64,000 nt of DNA, taken from positions 992,001 through 1,056,000 of the forward strand of contig NZ_CAJHBK010000001.1 of the NCBI RefSeq assembly GCF_904846615.1, written 5' to 3'. The notes under the pieces are model-generated. The model saw only the letters and a list, made by a program, of their open reading frames with translations, searched no databases and was not told the origin of the DNA. The DNA is from Psychrobacter sp. JCM 18902 (GTDB taxonomy: Bacteria; Pseudomonadota; Gammaproteobacteria; Pseudomonadales; Moraxellaceae). Both the position numbers and the translations under genes were made by a program. Position 1 is the first letter of the stretch, and each line of letters opens with the position of its first letter. This document shows, piece by piece, positions 8,657-17,961 of the stretch.

Positions 8657-9559
8657 ATGAGTGATATCCAAGAGCCGCTAATTGTATTGCAGCAGCGCAT
8701 GCAGCAGCGCCAGATTTTAGCGATGATGGGTATCACTCAGTGGGTGCAGCCGAGCTCTGAAACCATGAATATCGCAGATATTTCTGCGCCTACTCTGCCT
8801 GATCCGGCTACCACTAACTCGACTATCGTTAATACCAGCACGACCTATATTTCTGCTGCTGCGACCACTGAACAGCCAAGTGTTAAGTATCCCAATGGTG
8901 ATGATATAAGCGTTGGGATGTCGCATTCAGCATCTGCTGATTCGCTATCAGGTATAGTGGATGATGAGTCTGCTAATCACTATTATGATGCTAATAAGAT
9001 AGGTTTAAACCATTCTGACCAGCAAAGCCCTGTTACTTATAGTTTTGACTCGACTGCTCCTAATGCCCTTAATATATCTAAGCCAGCCGTTACCTCCCTT
9101 GTAGATACTGTTGTACAGCAAACTTCTATTGTTGATATAAATGACGCTTCGAGCTTTGAAGATGGCGGTTTTAAAGAAGAGGAAAGCTTTAAAAAGGTAG
9201 CACCCTTTGATTTACAAGGTGGTCGCTATGGCGATTGGGTGATTTTGGTGGACATCCAAGCACTTAATCATGACAGCCAAAAACTGTGGCAAAATATCAC
9301 CCAAGCGTTATCCATCAGTTGTGAGACGACATCGTTCCCTATCTGTGAAGGTATGGATACGGCTGAGCTTGCCAATGCCAGTCTTGCTGGATACGTCTTT
9401 AAAATCGGCCGTAGCGAAGAGATAAAAATTGCCGCATTGACAGTGTTGCCTGACGGTCTTGAACATCCTAGCGTGACTACTGTGCCCACACTCGATGAGA
9501 TGCTTGCTGATAGTAGCCTTAAACGTCAGCTTTGGGAGCAGTTATCGAGTCACAGTTAA
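8657..9559 (+). CDS. holD: Probable DNA polymerase III psi subunit (HolD) with long insert
   Basis: This 300-residue protein shows two regions resembling E. coli HolD (137 aa), as I remember that sequence. The N-terminal helix ends in MMGITQW (residues 23-29), against QLGITQW in HolD, where this tip binds the clamp-loader collar. Residues about 190-300 have the order GDWVILVDIQAL, then a short helix, then PTLDEMLADSSLKRQLWEQL, which matches the HolD ending PALTDLRANPTARAALWQQI. Between them lie about 150 Ser/Thr/Asp-rich residues that look disordered. Psi links chi and SSB to the DnaX complex. The gene lies between the M48 protease and serC. A lineage-specific hypothetical protein is the alternative. 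Confidence 0.65.
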   Translation: MSDIQEPLIVLQQRMQQRQILAMMGITQWVQPSSETMNIADISAPTLPDPATTNSTIVNTSTTYISAAATTEQPSVKYPNGDDISVGMSHSASADSLSGIVDDESANHYYDANKIGLNHSDQQSPVTYSFDSTAPNALNISKPAVTSLVDTVVQQTSIVDINDASSFEDGGFKEEESFKKVAPFDLQGGRYGDWVILVDIQALNHDSQKLWQNITQALSISCETTSFPICEGMDTAELANASLAGYVFKIGRSEEIKIAALTVLPDGLEHPSVTTVPTLDEMLADSSLKRQLWEQLSSHS

Positions 9560-9666
9560 AGGCTTACCACTTACTATGATAGAGATTAAAAAATAACGAT
9601 AAAATTCACCTTCAACATTCAACCTTTAATAACCACGATGACTTCATCATATTTAGGATATTGATT

Positions 9667-10776
9667 ATGACCACTAAAGCCGCTCCTAACCGCGTACCCA
9701 ATTTTTCAGCGGGACCTGCCACCATACCGACGGCCGTATTATCACGCGCTCAAGAAGAGTTGCTTGATTGGCAGGGACGCGGCATGTCGGTTATGGAAGT
9801 GAGTCACCGTAGTAAAGAATACATCGCCATTACCGAAAAAGCCGAAGCCAAATTGCGCTCGCTAATGGACATTCCAGATAACTATAAAGTTCTATTTTTA
9901 CAAGGTGGCGCTAGCTTACAGTTTTCAGCGATCCCATTAAACTTGCTAAATGGTGGGCGCGCAGACTATCTAACGACGGGTGCATGGTCTGGTAAAGCGG
10001 TCAAAGAAGCACAGCGCTATGAAAAGCTTGGTCTTGGTGAAGTGAATCAGGTCGCAACGGGTAAAGACAGTAGCTTTACTGACGTACCAGCCCAAAGCGA
10101 ATGGAACCTGAGCGAAGATGCCGCCTATTTCCATTACTGCGCTAACGAAACCATTCATGGTTTGCAAATATTTGAGCCGCCACAAGTCGATGCACCAATT
10201 GTCGTCGATATGTCTTCTTGTATTTTGTCACAGCCCATTGATGTCTCTAAATTTGGCATGATTTACGCAGGTGCGCAAAAAAATATCGGGCCAGCAGGTC
10301 TGATTATCGTGATTATCCGTGAAGACCTATTGGGTCAAGCGAGTGAATGGTGCCCACTGCTGATGAACTATGAGCACCAAGCTGAAAAAGAATCCATGTC
10401 AAACACACCAGCGACGTATTCTTGGTATTTAGCAGGGCTGGTGTTTGATTGGTTAGAGGAGCAGGGCGGCGTTGCTGCTATTGGCAAAATCAACCAACAA
10501 AAAGCTGATTTACTCTATAAAACGATTGATGATAGCAGCTTTTATAGCAATCCAGTTGATCCCAAATATCGCTCTATCATGAATGTGCCTTTTACCTTAG
10601 CCGACAGCAGCCTTGATAAAGTATTCTTAGAAGAGTCGGAAGCGGCAGGCTTGATGAATCTAAAAGGTCACCGCGATGTGGGCGGTATGCGTGCCAGCAT
10701 TTACAATGCAGTGTCATTAGATTGGGTGCAGCAGTTGGTTGACTTTATGATTGCGTTTGAGAAAAAACACGCATAA
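9667..10776 (+). CDS. serC: Phosphoserine aminotransferase
   Basis: SerC, 369 residues, is a PLP enzyme that converts 3-phosphohydroxypyruvate to phosphoserine in serine synthesis, and acts in pyridoxine synthesis. Family motifs are NFSAGPATIPTAVL at the start, GMSVMEVSHRSKEY, the FLQGGASLQF phosphate-binding loop, and the PLP-lysine segment GMIYAGAQKNIGPAG. The ending LKGHRDVGGMRASIYNAV is typical. A TTG six bases upstream also opens the frame, but AGGA at 9655-9658 sits 8 nt from the ATG at 9667, so I chose that start. A good terminator follows. Confidence 0.97.
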   Translation: MTTKAAPNRVPNFSAGPATIPTAVLSRAQEELLDWQGRGMSVMEVSHRSKEYIAITEKAEAKLRSLMDIPDNYKVLFLQGGASLQFSAIPLNLLNGGRADYLTTGAWSGKAVKEAQRYEKLGLGEVNQVATGKDSSFTDVPAQSEWNLSEDAAYFHYCANETIHGLQIFEPPQVDAPIVVDMSSCILSQPIDVSKFGMIYAGAQKNIGPAGLIIVIIREDLLGQASEWCPLLMNYEHQAEKESMSNTPATYSWYLAGLVFDWLEEQGGVAAIGKINQQKADLLYKTIDDSSFYSNPVDPKYRSIMNVPFTLADSSLDKVFLEESEAAGLMNLKGHRDVGGMRASIYNAVSLDWVQQLVDFMIAFEKKHA

Positions 10777-10794
10777 ATTAGCATGGATTTTAAA

Positions 10795-10830
10795 ACAAAA
10801 GACGCAGCTTATAAAAGTTGCGTCTTTTGT
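10795..10830 (+). terminator. Intrinsic terminator of serC
   Basis: ACAAAAGACGCA pairs with TGCGTCTTTTGT over a 12-nt loop, about 20 bp after the stop codon. Confidence 0.85.
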
Positions 10831-11064
10831 TATACGCGTTAGTATTCTTTTAAGATAAATGATGCATCATGTAGCAACTCTAACGCTGCAAATCATTAGG
10901 TTAAAAAACCTAAGTTTGTTATGATAAAATTCTGCAGCACTTACGATACGTCAGATACGACATATTTTTTTAGATTTTATTTCATAAGCGGTCATTAGCC
11001 TTTAGTCACTGGTTAAATGTTCAATATATTCATTCGGTCTGGCAAAGGGGTTTGTTATAACTTT

Positions 11065-12900
11065 ATGATGCTAAAAAATACCATGCTAAAGGCCGTCTTG
11101 CTTGCCATTACTATTAGCTGGATACCAGCCAGTATTGCGGTGCCAATCACCATTACTGCGCTTGGTCATAATAGTACCACTGAGTATATCGATGTGCCCT
11201 TTATGCCTTATGCCAACCCAAAGGCGCCCAAAGGTGGTACGCTTTCACTGGATGCACGCGGCACCTTTAATGCGGCCAATAAATGGATGACCACAGGTGT
11301 GGCGATGGTTGGCACCGATTATCTATATGACACCTTGATGACTGGCTCATTAAATGAAGCTTTTACCATGTATCCGCAGCTGGCGAGCAAGGTCACTTAT
11401 GACCCTGATGATACCAGTTGGATTATTTATCATGTTGATACTGCTGCCCGTTTTTGGGATGGCACGTCGGTCACTAGTAGTGACGTCAAAGCGACTTATG
11501 ATGCGCTGTTAAATAAAGGTCCGATGTATATTCGCAGCTATTTGGGTGATATTAAAGACATTCAAATTATTAATAAGCAGCAAGTGAAGTTTATCTTTGC
11601 CTCTAATGATAATAAAGAAATCTTGCTAACTGTCGGACAGTTTCCTATTTTTGCTAAGTCCTCTATCGATACGTACTTTGAGAAAATAACGTTGACACCG
11701 CTCATGGGCAGTGGTCCTTATAAACTCGGCCGCGTCGATGCAGGGCGCTCGGTCAGCTATGTACGTGATCCCAATTATTGGGGTCGTGATTTGATGGTCA
11801 ATCGCGGTCGTTATAACTTCGATATGATTAAGTTTGTTTATTATCAAAGCGATGAGATTGCCTTTGAAGGTTTTAAGTCTGGTCAATATCGTTTTCGCCC
11901 TGAGAATAAAGCGTCGAACTGGGCAACGGGTTATAACTTCCCTGCAGTCAAGGCAGGTCTTATCAATAAAGAAACCATAAGCAGCGAAAACCCAGTACCA
12001 ATGCAAGGTCTGGTCATGAATATGCGACGTCCCATCTTTCAAGATATTCGTGTCCGTCAAGCATTGAGCAAGGCTTATGACTTTGAGTGGATGAATAAGA
12101 CATTGTTTCATGGGCAGTATGAACGCTTGCAAAGTTTCTTTCATGGCTCCGAGCTTGCTGCAACAGGGATGCCATCTGCTGAAGAGATGCAGGTGCTTAC
12201 GCCTTTATTACCCAAGCTTGAACCGCTGCAACGTCAAACCGTATTAATGGAGTGGCAATTGCCGACCAGTGACGGTAGCGGCTTTAACCGTAAAGGACTG
12301 TTAGAAGCGCGGCAGCTGTTGCTAGATGCAGGGTTTTATTATAACGATATGAAACTATATCAGCCCAATGGACAACTTGCTCAGATTGAGATATTGATGA
12401 CAGGCGATACCATGGGTCGGGTGTTGCTGCCATATATTCGAAATCTAAAGCGCTTGGGCTTTGATGCCACGTTACGTCAAGTTGACGGACCACAATATTA
12501 TGAGCGGGTACGCCGTTTTGACTACGACATGATAGTTGATAAATTTGCTCAGAGTTTATCCCCTGGTGCGGAACAAGTTGGTTTTTGGGGTAGCTCAGCG
12601 GCCGACCAAGCGGGCAATAGAAATACTATCGGCATCAAAAACCCAGAGATTGACGCGGTGATAGAGCAGCTTGGTAATGCTAAAACTCGCGACGATACTA
12701 TATTATATACTCAGGTGCTCGATCGCCTACTACGTGCTGGTCATTATTTAGTGCCTTTATACGGTAAATCAGCGACCAATGTCGCCTATTGGGATCAATA
12801 TCGTCATACTGAAAATCTGCCCTCTAATGCCATCGGTATTGACTACTGGTGGACGGACAAAGAAGCAGAAGCACGTGTTAATCAGTACTTGAAGCAATAA
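11065..12900 (+). CDS. yejA: Periplasmic oligopeptide-binding protein, YejA type
   Basis: This cluster 5 (SBP_bac_5) solute-binding protein has about 611 residues and a signal peptide cleaved near SIA-VP. The mature start ALGHNSTTEYIDVPF, then NPKAPKGGTL, is distinctive of YejA, the binding protein of the YejABEF importer. Further family segments are FARFWDG-like AARFWDGT, FASNDNKEILL, GSGPYKLG and YVRDPNYWG. In enteric bacteria this system imports microcin C and other peptides. The frame is open from 11017, but residues 1-16 there precede a normal signal peptide, and ATGs at 11065 or 11068 fit better. The neighbouring yejBEF genes support the call, with gloB intervening. Confidence 0.9.
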   Translation: MMLKNTMLKAVLLAITISWIPASIAVPITITALGHNSTTEYIDVPFMPYANPKAPKGGTLSLDARGTFNAANKWMTTGVAMVGTDYLYDTLMTGSLNEAFTMYPQLASKVTYDPDDTSWIIYHVDTAARFWDGTSVTSSDVKATYDALLNKGPMYIRSYLGDIKDIQIINKQQVKFIFASNDNKEILLTVGQFPIFAKSSIDTYFEKITLTPLMGSGPYKLGRVDAGRSVSYVRDPNYWGRDLMVNRGRYNFDMIKFVYYQSDEIAFEGFKSGQYRFRPENKASNWATGYNFPAVKAGLINKETISSENPVPMQGLVMNMRRPIFQDIRVRQALSKAYDFEWMNKTLFHGQYERLQSFFHGSELAATGMPSAEEMQVLTPLLPKLEPLQRQTVLMEWQLPTSDGSGFNRKGLLEARQLLLDAGFYYNDMKLYQPNGQLAQIEILMTGDTMGRVLLPYIRNLKRLGFDATLRQVDGPQYYERVRRFDYDMIVDKFAQSLSPGAEQVGFWGSSAADQAGNRNTIGIKNPEIDAVIEQLGNAKTRDDTILYTQVLDRLLRAGHYLVPLYGKSATNVAYWDQYRHTENLPSNAIGIDYWWTDKEAEARVNQYLKQ

Positions 12901-13005
12901 TTTAGAACAATAAAGGAAATAACGCTGCATCTTAAAATTTTATTTGGTTCAAAAAAAACCATAAAAGACATCAGCAATAAAGATAACTACTGGTAAGGAT
13001 TTAAT

Positions 13006-13785
13006 ATGACTATTCGCATTCACCCAATCAAAGCGTTCAATGATAATTATATTTGGACATTGATTAATGAAAATAATAAACAGGCGATCGTTATTGATCC
13101 TGGTCAAGCTGAGCCTGTCATGAGTTATTTGGAAGAAAATAAATTAGAGCTGACGTCTATCTGGACGACTCATCATCATCATGACCATATCGGCGGTGTC
13201 GCAGAACTGCAAGAGTCTTATCCGATGACGCATCTGGTTGCGCATACTGAGCATAATGTCGATGAAGATCAAACCATCAAAGATGGTAGTACCGTCAGTG
13301 CGTGGGGCTGTGCAGCACAAGTATGGGATGTGTCCGGTCATACTGCTAGCCACGTGGCTTATGTTTTGGATATTGACGGGCTTAAGCACTGCTTTTGTGG
13401 CGATACTTTATTTAGTGCTGGATGCGGACGGGTATTTACGGGGACGATTGAGCAATTACACAACAGCTTTAAGCGTTTAAATGGTTTACCAGCTGACACG
13501 CTACTATATCCTGCGCATGAATATACTGCCAGTAATCTGCGCTTTGGACTATCTATTGAACCTAATAATGAAGCAATGCAGCAAGCACTGATTCAAGCAG
13601 AAGAAAAAACCACCCAAGGTATTCCGACGTTGCCAGTCACTCTAGAACATGAACGTGCAGTCAATGTGTTTTTACGGACGCAAGAGCCGAGTGTGATAGC
13701 AGGGGTGAAGTCTAAAGCAACTATCGATGATGATAAATCTTTGGCTATATTTGCTGGATTACGTGAGCTTAAAAATAGCTTCTAG
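13006..13785 (+). CDS. gloB: Hydroxyacylglutathione hydrolase (glyoxalase II)
   Basis: GloB, 259 residues, hydrolyses S-lactoylglutathione to lactate and glutathione, the second step of methylglyoxal detoxification. It belongs to the metallo-beta-lactamase fold. THHHHDH at residues 55-61 supplies H56, H58, D60 and H61 to the binuclear metal centre. VSGHTASHVAY, FCGDTLFSAGCGRVFTG and YPAHEYTASNLRF carry the remaining ligands and the glutathione-binding region. SD AAGGAT lies 7 nt before the ATG. It sits between yejA and yejB with about 105-120 bp on each side and no evident terminator, so it may be co-transcribed with the transporter. Confidence 0.96.
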   Translation: MTIRIHPIKAFNDNYIWTLINENNKQAIVIDPGQAEPVMSYLEENKLELTSIWTTHHHHDHIGGVAELQESYPMTHLVAHTEHNVDEDQTIKDGSTVSAWGCAAQVWDVSGHTASHVAYVLDIDGLKHCFCGDTLFSAGCGRVFTGTIEQLHNSFKRLNGLPADTLLYPAHEYTASNLRFGLSIEPNNEAMQQALIQAEEKTTQGIPTLPVTLEHERAVNVFLRTQEPSVIAGVKSKATIDDDKSLAIFAGLRELKNSF

Positions 13786-13905
13786 TTTCTAACTTTTAAA
13801 GCTTAAGCCATAAGTTCTAATCAATGCTTTAACAAATAATAAGTCGATAAGTGGTCGCTCCTCATTTTCTCTGTTGTTATGTTTTTATCTTAGGAAGCCG
13901 TCGTT

Positions 13906-14973
13906 ATGGGTCGTTATATCTTGAAAAGGTTACTGCTGATATTACCGACGCTTTTTTTGATATTGTTGGCGAATTTTGTCATTGTACAAGCAGCGCCTGG
14001 TGGTCCTGTCGAGCAGCAGCTGGCGCTTATCGAGCAAGGGGCAAAAGACAATGCGCTTGGCGGTAATATTGGCGCGGGTAGTGCGGGAAATAACAGTACC
14101 TATCAAGGTACGCGTGGCTTATCTGAGGAAATGGTTGCAGCGATTAATGCCCAATACGGCTTTGATAAATCGGCACCTGAGCGCTTTTGGCTCATGTTAA
14201 AGAATTACGCTCAGCTAGATTTTGGCGAGTCTTTTTTTAAAGGACAGTCGGTAACGGATTTGATTATCGAGAAATTACCCGTTTCTATCTCGCTTGGACT
14301 CTGGAGCACGCTGCTGATTTATATGATAGCGATTCCATTAGGTATCTATAAAGCCATGCATCATGGCTCGGGGATTGATAAAGCCACTGCCATGCTGCTT
14401 GCTATCGGGCATGCAATACCTGTTTTCGTATTTGCCGTTATATTACTGGTGTTTTTTGCAGGTGGTAGCTACTGGAATATCTTTCCACTGCAAGGCTTGA
14501 CCTCTGAGAACTTCGATCAATTAAGCACGCTGGGCAAAATCAAAGATTACTTTTGGCATTTGGCGCTACCACTGCTAGCAAGTACGGTTGGTGGTTTCGC
14601 TGGCTTGACTTATTTGACCAAGTTTAGCTTTTTGGAAGAGCTCGGCAAGCAATATGTGCTTACTGCTCGTGCTAAAGGTTTGGCTGAGCGTCAAGTGCTA
14701 TACGGACATGTGTTTCGTAATGCCATGCTGATTATTATTGCAGGTATTCCAGCGGCTATCGTTGGCATTTTCTTTGCCGGAAACTTCTTAATCGAGATTA
14801 TTTTTAAACTTGATGGTTTGGGACTGTTAGGTTTCGAAGCCATTCAGCAGCGTGATTATCCGGTGATATTTGGCACGTTGTTTATTTTTACCTTGGTCGG
14901 ACTGTTATTACAGTTAATCAGTGATTTGAGTTACCACTTAATTGATCCTCGTATTGATTTTGAGGGGCGCTAA
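13906..14973 (+). CDS. yejB: ABC transporter permease, YejB type
   Basis: This 355-residue inner-membrane permease of the OppB/DppB class starts with the usual MGRYILKRLLLILPTLFLI helix. The segment INAQYGFDKSAPERFWLMLKNY followed by LDFGESFF is characteristic of YejB. Six membrane helices can be traced, and the EAA-like coupling loop is RAKGLAERQVLYGHVFRNAM. A hydrophilic Gly/Asn-rich insert (about residues 46-68) lies in the first periplasmic loop. Its stop codon overlaps the yejE start (TAATG), which indicates translational coupling. Confidence 0.95.
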   Translation: MGRYILKRLLLILPTLFLILLANFVIVQAAPGGPVEQQLALIEQGAKDNALGGNIGAGSAGNNSTYQGTRGLSEEMVAAINAQYGFDKSAPERFWLMLKNYAQLDFGESFFKGQSVTDLIIEKLPVSISLGLWSTLLIYMIAIPLGIYKAMHHGSGIDKATAMLLAIGHAIPVFVFAVILLVFFAGGSYWNIFPLQGLTSENFDQLSTLGKIKDYFWHLALPLLASTVGGFAGLTYLTKFSFLEELGKQYVLTARAKGLAERQVLYGHVFRNAMLIIIAGIPAAIVGIFFAGNFLIEIIFKLDGLGLLGFEAIQQRDYPVIFGTLFIFTLVGLLLQLISDLSYHLIDPRIDFEGR

Positions 14974-16055
14974 TGTCAAGTTGTCCATTACCTTCAACGC
15001 CTTCATCTGCATCTCCTATCTCTATGCCAAAAAAACGTCGCCTAAATCCTATCTGGCAGGCGCGACTTAATCGCTTTCGCCGTAATCGTCTAGGCGTCGT
15101 ATCATTATTCATTTTTGCACTGATATTCGTCATTTGTATGGCAGCCAATGTGATTGCCAATGACAAGCCGCTACTGGTGCAGTATCAAAGCGATTATTAC
15201 TTTCCTGTCCTAAAAGCTTATCCTGAAACGACTTTTGGTGGGGTGTTTGAGACCGAGACCAATTATAAAGACCCTGCGGTACAGACGCTGATTGATGAGC
15301 AGGGTTTTTACATTATGCCGCCGATTCCATTTGCCGATCAGACACCAAACGTTGAGCTGGGTATTCCATATCCAGCAGCGCCCAATAGCCAGAACTGGCT
15401 TGGTACTGATGACTTGGGTCGCGACGTGTTGGCACGGATACTTTATGGCATGCGCGTGTCATTATTGTTCGGTTTAGCATTAACACTTGCTGGGGCAGTG
15501 ATTGGTGTTATCGTCGGTGCGATACAAGGCTATTACGGTGGTTGGATAGATTTGGCAGGGCAGCGCTTCATGGAAGTATGGGGCGGTATGCCGCAGCTGT
15601 TTATGATTATTATTTTGGTCAGTTTATTCAGCCCCAGTATCTTCATGCTATTTGCAATGATGTTATTATTTGGTTGGATGGGACTGGTTGGTTTGATACG
15701 GGCAGAGTTTTTGCGCGCGCGTAACTTTGATTATGTGCGCGCTGCCCGTAATCTTGGGGTATCGGACAGTCAAATCATGCTAAGGCATATCTTGCCCAAT
15801 GCCCTAGCGTCAAGTTTGTCACAGCTACCATTTATATTGACAGCTAATATTATCGCTTTAACAGCATTAGACTTTTTAGGTTATGGCTTGCCGCCTGGTT
15901 CACCATCGCTTGGTGAGCTTATGGTACAAGGGAAAAATAATCTCGATGCACCATGGCTTGCGCTATCAGGATTTTTTAGCTTAACATTCATTTTATCACT
16001 GCTAATATTCGTTGGCGAAGCGCTGCGTGATGCGTTTGATCCGAGGCGTTCTTAA
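14973..16055 (+). CDS. yejE: ABC transporter permease, YejE type
   Basis: This 360-residue OppC-type permease partners with YejB. After a basic N-terminus (LNPIWQARLNRFRRNRLGVVSL) come helix 1, a long periplasmic segment, and NWLGTDDLGRDVLARILYGMRVSLLFG, a signature of the OppC/YejE group. The coupling loop is YVRAARNLGVSDSQIMLRHILPNAL. SD GAGGGG lies within the yejB end. The stop is one base before the most likely yejF ATG, so yejB, yejE and yejF form one tightly packed unit. Confidence 0.95.
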   Translation: MSSCPLPSTPSSASPISMPKKRRLNPIWQARLNRFRRNRLGVVSLFIFALIFVICMAANVIANDKPLLVQYQSDYYFPVLKAYPETTFGGVFETETNYKDPAVQTLIDEQGFYIMPPIPFADQTPNVELGIPYPAAPNSQNWLGTDDLGRDVLARILYGMRVSLLFGLALTLAGAVIGVIVGAIQGYYGGWIDLAGQRFMEVWGGMPQLFMIIILVSLFSPSIFMLFAMMLLFGWMGLVGLIRAEFLRARNFDYVRAARNLGVSDSQIMLRHILPNALASSLSQLPFILTANIIALTALDFLGYGLPPGSPSLGELMVQGKNNLDAPWLALSGFFSLTFILSLLIFVGEALRDAFDPRRS

Positions 16056-16056
16056 G

Positions 16057-17739
16057 ATGACCATGATTGATACGCAAACTGACAGCCTAAACGGAAATTA
16101 TAGCAATACACAGCAAAAGCTAATGTTGAGTGTCGATAAGCTTAGTATTCTTACCAATAACGGCGTAACGTTAGTCGATAAACTCTCTTATGAGCTGCGG
16201 CAAGGACAAACTCTTGCTATCGTAGGTGAATCAGGCTCTGGCAAATCTATTGCAAGTCTCGCGCTATTAGGCTTATTGCCAGACAGTTTGACCGTTAGCG
16301 GTGAGGTGAAGCTGGCAGGGTCAGCAGGTTTGACTGTGCTACCTATAGCCAATGCCAATGTTAGTGTTAAGGCACGTAACGCTGCGCTGCGCTCTATTCG
16401 CGGACAGCGCATCGGCATGGTGTTTCAAGAGCCGATGACAGCGCTCAATCCACTACATACGGTCGGCAAACAAATTGCTGAATCACTACGTCTAGTTGGT
16501 GTGCCCAAGAAACAATGGCAAAGCCAAACAATCGATTTACTAAATGATGTCAATATTACCAATCCGATTGATAAGCTGAACCGCTATCCGCATGAGCTAT
16601 CAGGCGGTCAACGTCAACGGGTCATGATTGCCATGGCATTGGCACAGCAGCCTGATATTTTAATCGCTGATGAGCCGACCACCGCGCTTGATGTGACTCT
16701 GCAACATGAGATTCTCGCTCTATTAGATGATCTTAAGCGTCAGCATAATATGGCGATGGTGCTTATTAGCCATGACCTCAATCTGGTCAGGCGCTACAGT
16801 GATGAAGTAATTGTCATGCGCCAAGGTAAAAGGATTGAGCAAGGGCAAACCATAAGTGTGTTCAATCAGCCTAAAGCCGAATATACCCGCTCGTTAATCA
16901 AACAAGACTTTGGCCAAGCACTGAACTTCTCTAATGATGATCAAAATCATCCACCAACCGTATTGCAAGTCAGCAATTTACAAGTACAGTTTCCCATTGA
17001 AAAAAGTCTGTTTGGTGGTACTAAGCGCTGGTTTGATGCGGTAAAAGATGTTGATATGACGCTACAGAAAGGTTGGGCGTTAGGCATTGTAGGTGAGTCA
17101 GGCTCTGGAAAAACCACGACAGCGCTTGCGTTAAGTCAATTACTTAGCAATCAAGCACGTGTGGGTGGCGAGATAATGGTTAATGGACAAGATATTTCAG
17201 TATTGTCCAAGGGTGAGCTACGTCAGTTTCGCTCGCAAATTCAAATGGTATTTCAAGACCCATTTGCCAGTATCAATCCACGTATGACAGTGATGCAAAT
17301 CATTGAAGAAGGATTGCTCGTACAAGGCGTTGATAAGGCAGCACGGCAGCAGGCAGTGATGGATAGCCTTGCTACCGTGCATCTGCCAGCTGAGTTTGCG
17401 CATCGCTATCCGCATGAGTTGTCAGGTGGTCAGCGTCAACGGGTAGCACTTGCGCGCGCTCTTATTATGCAGCCGAGTCTATTGATATTAGATGAGCCGA
17501 CGTCCGCGCTTGATAGTACCACGCAGGTGACCGTCGTTAATTTACTACGTGAAATTCAACAGAAACTACAAATCAGCTATGTGTTTATTAGTCATGACTT
17601 AAAAGTGGTGCGCGCCTTATGTCAGCATATTATGGTGCTTAAAGATGGCATGTGTATTGAGTCTGGACGTACTGAAGATGTTTTTAATAGCCCACAGCAT
17701 CCCTATGCGCAGCAGTTGCTGCAGGCGAGTATGATTTAG
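16057..17739 (+). CDS. yejF: ABC transporter ATP-binding protein with two ATPase domains, YejF type
   Basis: YejF is a fused, tandem ATPase (about 560 residues) that energises the YejBE permease. The first domain has Walker A GESGSGKS (about residue 57), the signature LSGGQRQRV and Walker B ILIADEPTTALD. The second has GESGSGKTT (about 346), LSGGQRQRVALARAL and LLILDEPTSALD. Both have the H-loop ISHDL. The frame is open from 16012, inside yejE, but GAGG at 16043-16046 precedes the ATG at 16057 by 10 nt, and that start leaves one base after the yejE stop. The two-domain form, rather than separate OppD and OppF, is itself diagnostic of YejF. Confidence 0.95.
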   Translation: MTMIDTQTDSLNGNYSNTQQKLMLSVDKLSILTNNGVTLVDKLSYELRQGQTLAIVGESGSGKSIASLALLGLLPDSLTVSGEVKLAGSAGLTVLPIANANVSVKARNAALRSIRGQRIGMVFQEPMTALNPLHTVGKQIAESLRLVGVPKKQWQSQTIDLLNDVNITNPIDKLNRYPHELSGGQRQRVMIAMALAQQPDILIADEPTTALDVTLQHEILALLDDLKRQHNMAMVLISHDLNLVRRYSDEVIVMRQGKRIEQGQTISVFNQPKAEYTRSLIKQDFGQALNFSNDDQNHPPTVLQVSNLQVQFPIEKSLFGGTKRWFDAVKDVDMTLQKGWALGIVGESGSGKTTTALALSQLLSNQARVGGEIMVNGQDISVLSKGELRQFRSQIQMVFQDPFASINPRMTVMQIIEEGLLVQGVDKAARQQAVMDSLATVHLPAEFAHRYPHELSGGQRQRVALARALIMQPSLLILDEPTSALDSTTQVTVVNLLREIQQKLQISYVFISHDLKVVRALCQHIMVLKDGMCIESGRTEDVFNSPQHPYAQQLLQASMI

Positions 17740-17961
17740 CTTAGCCAAAAAGAGTTAAGCAGATAGAGCCAAATAAGCAGAACATGGCAGTTCATACTAA
17801 TTGCGATATCCTAAAAATAGCAGTGATACAATAAGTTAAACAGACGTTGACTTTAGTTAGAGGCTTAAATTTGTTTAATTTTTAGTTAAAGAGCAGTTTA
17901 AATTGCTGCTTTAAAGGATTGTCATCGCTATTATTACCATCATTAAAAAGGATTTTTACTT

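Noticed and set aside
11626..12144. 172-codon frame antisense to yejA
   Set aside because: No start signal, no family resemblance, and the sense strand is a full YejA.
13851..14066. Short frames at the start of yejB
   Set aside because: They run through the yejB start and first helix in a different frame; the yejB product is unambiguous.
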